Origin: Alkalihalobacillus sp. FSL W8-0930
Lineage (GTDB): Bacteria; Bacillota; Bacilli; Bacillales; Bacillaceae_D
Length of the DNA stretch: 64,000 bases
Assembly (NCBI GenBank): GCA_037965595.1
Contig: CP150183.1
Location: forward strand, 992,001-1,056,000
Direction of reading: 5' to 3'
The notes beneath the pieces are model-generated. The model did no database searches, had not been told where the DNA came from, and saw only the letters and a program-made list of their open reading frames with translations. The translations under genes and the position numbers were made by a program. Positions 61,175-64,000 of the stretch are shown here, piece by piece; within the stretch, counting starts at the first letter, position 1, and each line of letters opens with the position of its first letter.

Positions 61175-61879
61175 ATGGCAGAAACGGTATTAATCATAGA
61201 GGACGATGAAAAACTGGCTTCCGTGTTAAAAGAAAAACTCGTTCGTTATGGATTCACGGTGTTTACACATAATGGAGAGGCGGATCTACTTTCTTTTTTT
61301 GAAAAAGCAGATCCAAGTATTATCTTACTAGATATTAACCTTCCGACCTTTGATGGATTTTATTGGTGTCGTCAAATTAGGCAACGTTCGACGTGTCCTG
61401 TAATTTTTATCTCGGCACGAAGTAGTGAGATTGATCAAGTGATGGCTTTGGAGCATGGTGGAGATGACTACCTTCCAAAACCGTTTCATACAGACGTTCT
61501 GGTGGCGAAAGTGAGAAGTCATATAAGGCGGGCGTATGGAGAATATTCTACCGCACCTGAAGAAAAAACAATTGAGCTTAATGGTCTTGTCTATCATTCA
61601 GAACGTATGGAGCTTTCATTTGAAGAGGGAACAGTTATGCTTTCTAAGAAAGAATGCCAACTGATTGAACTGTTAATGAAAACATATCCGAACGTGGTCA
61701 CACGCCAAGCCATTCTGGATAAGCTTTGGGATGACACGCATTTTATAGATGAAAATACGATCAATGTTAATATGACAAGGGTTCGTAAGCAATTACAGTC
61801 GCTTGGGATCCATGAAGCTGTTGAAACCATTCGTGGAGCTGGCTATCGGTTGCACGTGACATGGGATCGTTCATTATGA
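61175..61879 (+). CDS. BceR-type OmpR-family response regulator
   Basis: 234 aa. Receiver with phospho-acceptor D53 (LLDINLPTFDGFYWCRQIR, the BceR-like signature) and winged-helix output (LSKKECQLIELLMKTYPNVVTR ... IRGAGYRLHVTWD). GCPVIFISARSSEID-type text and the gene order AB-RS match Bce-like two-component systems. GGAGGCGAG precedes the ATG. It probably activates this operon and possibly the tiny peptide gene. Confidence 0.95.
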   Translation: MAETVLIIEDDEKLASVLKEKLVRYGFTVFTHNGEADLLSFFEKADPSIILLDINLPTFDGFYWCRQIRQRSTCPVIFISARSSEIDQVMALEHGGDDYLPKPFHTDVLVAKVRSHIRRAYGEYSTAPEEKTIELNGLVYHSERMELSFEEGTVMLSKKECQLIELLMKTYPNVVTRQAILDKLWDDTHFIDENTINVNMTRVRKQLQSLGIHEAVETIRGAGYRLHVTWDRSL

Positions 61880-62856
61880 GCTTATTTTGGCGAGACCATC
61901 GACTTTTACTCATCATTCAAGTCGTTCAAGCATTCATGATTGCATCCATTCTTTATCTTGATCCCGGGGCTCAAGAATCCAGTCTTCTGTACGCTGTGTT
62001 TTTGTCCCTATTACTAATGGCCGTCTATTTAGTGTATAGATATATTGTGTTAGCTCCCTACTACAAGAAGTTAACAAAGGAAGCAGGGGGTCATCACGAC
62101 TTTGAAATTGAAGGAAATCATCCGCTCATTCGTGCACATAATCAATTACTCGCACGTTATTATAACCAGCATCAAGCAGAGCAGCACCAGCTTGAAATAC
62201 GCAAAAATCAACAGGTTCAATTTATGACGCAATGGGTGCACCAAATGAAGACCCCTGTTTCTGTCATGAATTTGATTACTCAAAATGAAGCAGATTTTCA
62301 CGAGTATCCTGCTCTCAGAACAGAATTAAAACGACTGGAAAAAGGGCTAGATCTTGCCTTACATACAGCCAGGTTCGAACAATTCGAACAAGACTTCCGG
62401 GTGAAATCAGTTCATTTAAAAACGCTTGTTCAACAAGTCGTACAAGAAAACAAGCGATTGTTTATCTTGAAGGAAATGTATCCGAAAATTGATGTAGATG
62501 AGAAAATCACGATATCCTCAGATCCCAAATGGCTTGTGTTTATGTTGGATCAATTAATTGTAAATGCCATTAAGTACACAAAGGATTCGGGAAAACAATT
62601 ATTGATCTCAAGTCAATTAGATCAAGATGTCCCAACTCTCCTGATACAGGACCAAGGAGTAGGAATTCAAGCATCAGACCTACCAATGATCAGCCGGCCC
62701 TTTTATACAGGGGAAAACGGGCGCAAATACGGTGAATCAACAGGAATGGGACTGCATCTTGTCGATCAATTATGCGAGAAACTCAATATCGAAATTAAAA
62801 TTAAATCAGAAGTTGGGGTAGGTACGAAGGTTTACCTCACCTTCCCGAGCTCGTAG
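61876..62856 (+). CDS. BceS-type intramembrane-sensing histidine kinase
   Basis: 326 aa from ATG 61876, whose ATGA overlaps the regulator stop (ATG 61861 also in frame; BceS alignment favours 61876). Two helices (~8-28 and 36-57) with a very short loop, no sensor domain, H122 in MTQWVHQMKTPVSV, then N- and G-box regions (DQLIVNAIKYTKDSGK; DQGVGIQASDLPMISRPF; STGMGLHLVDQL). Needs the BceAB-type transporter for input. Ends ~30 nt before a dispersed repeat hairpin. Confidence 0.95.
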   Translation: MSLFWRDHRLLLIIQVVQAFMIASILYLDPGAQESSLLYAVFLSLLLMAVYLVYRYIVLAPYYKKLTKEAGGHHDFEIEGNHPLIRAHNQLLARYYNQHQAEQHQLEIRKNQQVQFMTQWVHQMKTPVSVMNLITQNEADFHEYPALRTELKRLEKGLDLALHTARFEQFEQDFRVKSVHLKTLVQQVVQENKRLFILKEMYPKIDVDEKITISSDPKWLVFMLDQLIVNAIKYTKDSGKQLLISSQLDQDVPTLLIQDQGVGIQASDLPMISRPFYTGENGRKYGESTGMGLHLVDQLCEKLNIEIKIKSEVGVGTKVYLTFPSS

Positions 62857-62859
62857 AAC

Positions 62860-63020
62860 CTATAGAGGTTGGGACAAAAATAAAAATCAATGAGAAAATG
62901 GCGAATGATTCTACCTCCGAATCATTCGCCATTCATGTTTTTTATGAGTAAGTCTCCCGTAGCGGATTTGGTGCTATGTTCGTGCTTGGCTAACAACGTT
63001 AATGTAATGTCCACTCTATG
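62860..63020 (+). repeat. Dispersed ~200-bp repeat, copy with central deletion
   Basis: It opens with gttgggacaaaaataaaaatcaat, then hairpin AATGGCGAATGATTC / GAATCATTCGCCATT (62897-62933; loop ctacctcc). It lacks the GC-rich middle and resumes at cccgtagcggatttggtgc...aacgttaatgtaatg. The hairpin lies after the kinase stop, as in the other plus-strand copies. Confidence 0.85.
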
Positions 63021-63149
63021 ATCTGTTATTTAATCAAGAGTATCATCTAAGCAAAACTCATCAGTTGTCATAATCGTCTTCGTGCTCGAAATAAGATATA
63101 ATTAGATTAACGAAATAGATGCCGGGGTTGGGGTTAAGGAGTAGATTAA

Positions 63150-64000
63150 ATGAAACATGTATTTTCATATTTGAAGCCTTATCGAATAGCTGTGTTTATT
63201 GCCCTGTTTTTAATGCTTCTCGAGCTTACGGTTGAGTTAGCATCACCACTCATTTTGGCCCGGATCATTGATGATGGTGTTGTGGCTGGAGATTTAAACG
63301 TGATTTTATTTTGGGGAGCTATCCTCATGGGGAGTTCTTTTATTGCTTTCTTTGCAGGGGTCGTCAATTCATTTTTTGCAGCGCATGCGGGCCAGAGTAC
63401 AGGACTTGATCTAAGATCATCGATGTATCGGCGTATTCAATTGTCCTCATTTGAAAAGCTGGAGAAATTCTCAACTTCTTCATTAATCATGAGACTCACA
63501 AACGACGTCACTCAAATTCAGAATACTGTGTTTATGGGACTACGTATTATGATGAGGGCCCCACTTCTGATCATTGGGGGAATTACTTTATCCTTTTTTG
63601 TGAATGTCCAGCTGGCACTTGTATTCGCTGTTGTCATCCCTTTACTTGTTTTAACCATTACGATTTTAATGAGAAAAGGTGCTCTATCGTTCGGCTGGGT
63701 CCAACGAAAGCTTGATCAAGTGAATCATAGTATGAGAGAAAATCTATTAGCCATTAAGTTGATCAAGGCATTTGTCCGACGTGGTCACGAGGCTAAACAA
63801 TTCGTCACAAAGAATGAGCAATTAAAGGATCAAACGATGCGGGCATTACGTTTAATGGAGATCACCCAACCCATCCTATTACTTCTTATGAATGCATCAA
63901 TCATTGCTGTATTATGGTTTGGTAGTGTTCAGTTGGGTACGGGCGGAGCTCAAGTTGGAGAGATTGTAGCCATTGTAAACTATGCTACGAGAATTACTGG
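63150..64000 (+). CDS. Half-size ABC exporter, YfiB-like (partial, runs off the window)
   Basis: TAAGGAG precedes ATG 63150; 283 codons are seen before the window ends. It begins with a transmembrane domain of a heterodimeric ABC exporter: MKHVFSYLKPYRIAVFIALF, MLLELTVELASPLILARIIDDGV, and the coupling region RLTNDVTQIQNTVFMGLRIMMRAP. The motifs match B. subtilis YfiB, the partner of YfiC, in which case a second half-transporter should follow. The nucleotide-binding domain is outside the window. Role in drug export is inferred. Confidence 0.88.
   Translation, partial: MKHVFSYLKPYRIAVFIALFLMLLELTVELASPLILARIIDDGVVAGDLNVILFWGAILMGSSFIAFFAGVVNSFFAAHAGQSTGLDLRSSMYRRIQLSSFEKLEKFSTSSLIMRLTNDVTQIQNTVFMGLRIMMRAPLLIIGGITLSFFVNVQLALVFAVVIPLLVLTITILMRKGALSFGWVQRKLDQVNHSMRENLLAIKLIKAFVRRGHEAKQFVTKNEQLKDQTMRALRLMEITQPILLLLMNASIIAVLWFGSVQLGTGGAQVGEIVAIVNYATRIT

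Noticed and set aside
1-64000. rRNA, tRNA genes or a replication origin
   Set aside because: No conserved rRNA segment, tRNA cloverleaf with TTCGA arm, or DnaA-box cluster was seen; low-similarity structured RNAs cannot be excluded by eye.

Overview
The window looks like the chromosome of a moderately AT-rich, Gram-positive Bacillaceae bacterium. Many genes are recognisable relatives of Bacillus subtilis loci: yxdM-yxeA, yfiT, btr/feuA, yocR-type symporter, ylbC, gldA, trhO/ybfQ, rlmCD and yfiB. A FhuF-type siderophore reductase resembling FchR of Bacillus halodurans, and bacillithiol-type YfiT, fit an alkaliphilic Bacillus relative (Alkalihalobacillus/Shouchella-like). That genus-level placement is inference. 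I saw no rRNA or tRNA genes.

Layout. 1-2.6 kb: tail of a BceB-type permease plus YxeA, a threonine-aldolase-like enzyme and an NAD(P)-binding oxidoreductase. 2.6-4.0 kb: an AT-rich island with a repeat copy, a three-helix membrane protein, a secreted protein of unknown role and a gene remnant. 4-8.2 kb: an esterase-like hydrolase, an M29 aminopeptidase with an altered metal ligand, and an AraC/GyrI regulator. 8.4-12.6 kb: an iron module (Btr-like sensor-regulator, Fur box, siderophore-binding lipoprotein, [2Fe-2S] siderophore reductase), then YfiT. 12.7-15.4 kb: a TetR regulator, an MFS exporter and a USP-like protein; the last two carry the same operator. 15.8-22.5 kb: rlmCD, a nonsense-broken P-loop kinase, a Nudix hydrolase, an overlapping pair of DUF262 proteins (the second with a DUF1524 nuclease domain) and a dihydrouridine synthase. 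22.6-29.9 kb: small membrane and stress proteins (OsmC, a KGG protein with a 39-bp-repeat tail), a LacI regulator, two GNATs and two more genes with single in-frame amber codons.

30-35 kb holds a two-component system with an ABC transporter whose permease is unusually long. 35-41.6 kb holds secreted and small membrane proteins, a BAAT-type thioesterase-like hydrolase, a DUF418 protein, a probable type I toxin-antitoxin locus (27-aa hydrophobic toxin with a converging RNA) and an NSS symporter. 41.8-43.4 kb is an IS4-family element with 18-bp inverted repeats and a 10-bp target duplication inside a dispersed repeat. 43.5-55.9 kb is mostly housekeeping and metabolism: CAP protein, Nudix, AAC(6')-like acetyltransferase, phosphatase, CPBP protein, glycerol dehydrogenase, TrhO, glutaminase, 2-hydroxyacid dehydrogenase, and MATE exporter with its TetR regulator. 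56-63 kb has two paralogous 30-aa membrane peptides around an IS256-family element and a 41-bp tandem array. The second peptide gene sits directly in front of a complete BceAB-RS-type antimicrobial-peptide sensing and detoxification operon. The window ends inside a YfiB-like ABC exporter.

Three themes stand out. Envelope-stress and drug-export modules are dense: three BceAB/YxdLM-like sets plus MFS, MATE and YfiB. There is much repeated DNA: three arrays that all appear built on a ~20-bp module, and four copies of a ~200-bp dispersed element, three with a 15-bp-arm hairpin. Three genes are interrupted by one in-frame stop each, all explicable by single transitions. The strongest candidates for something undescribed are the two tiny paralogous membrane peptides beside the BceAB-like operon, and the two-gene DUF262 / DUF262-DUF1524 unit.
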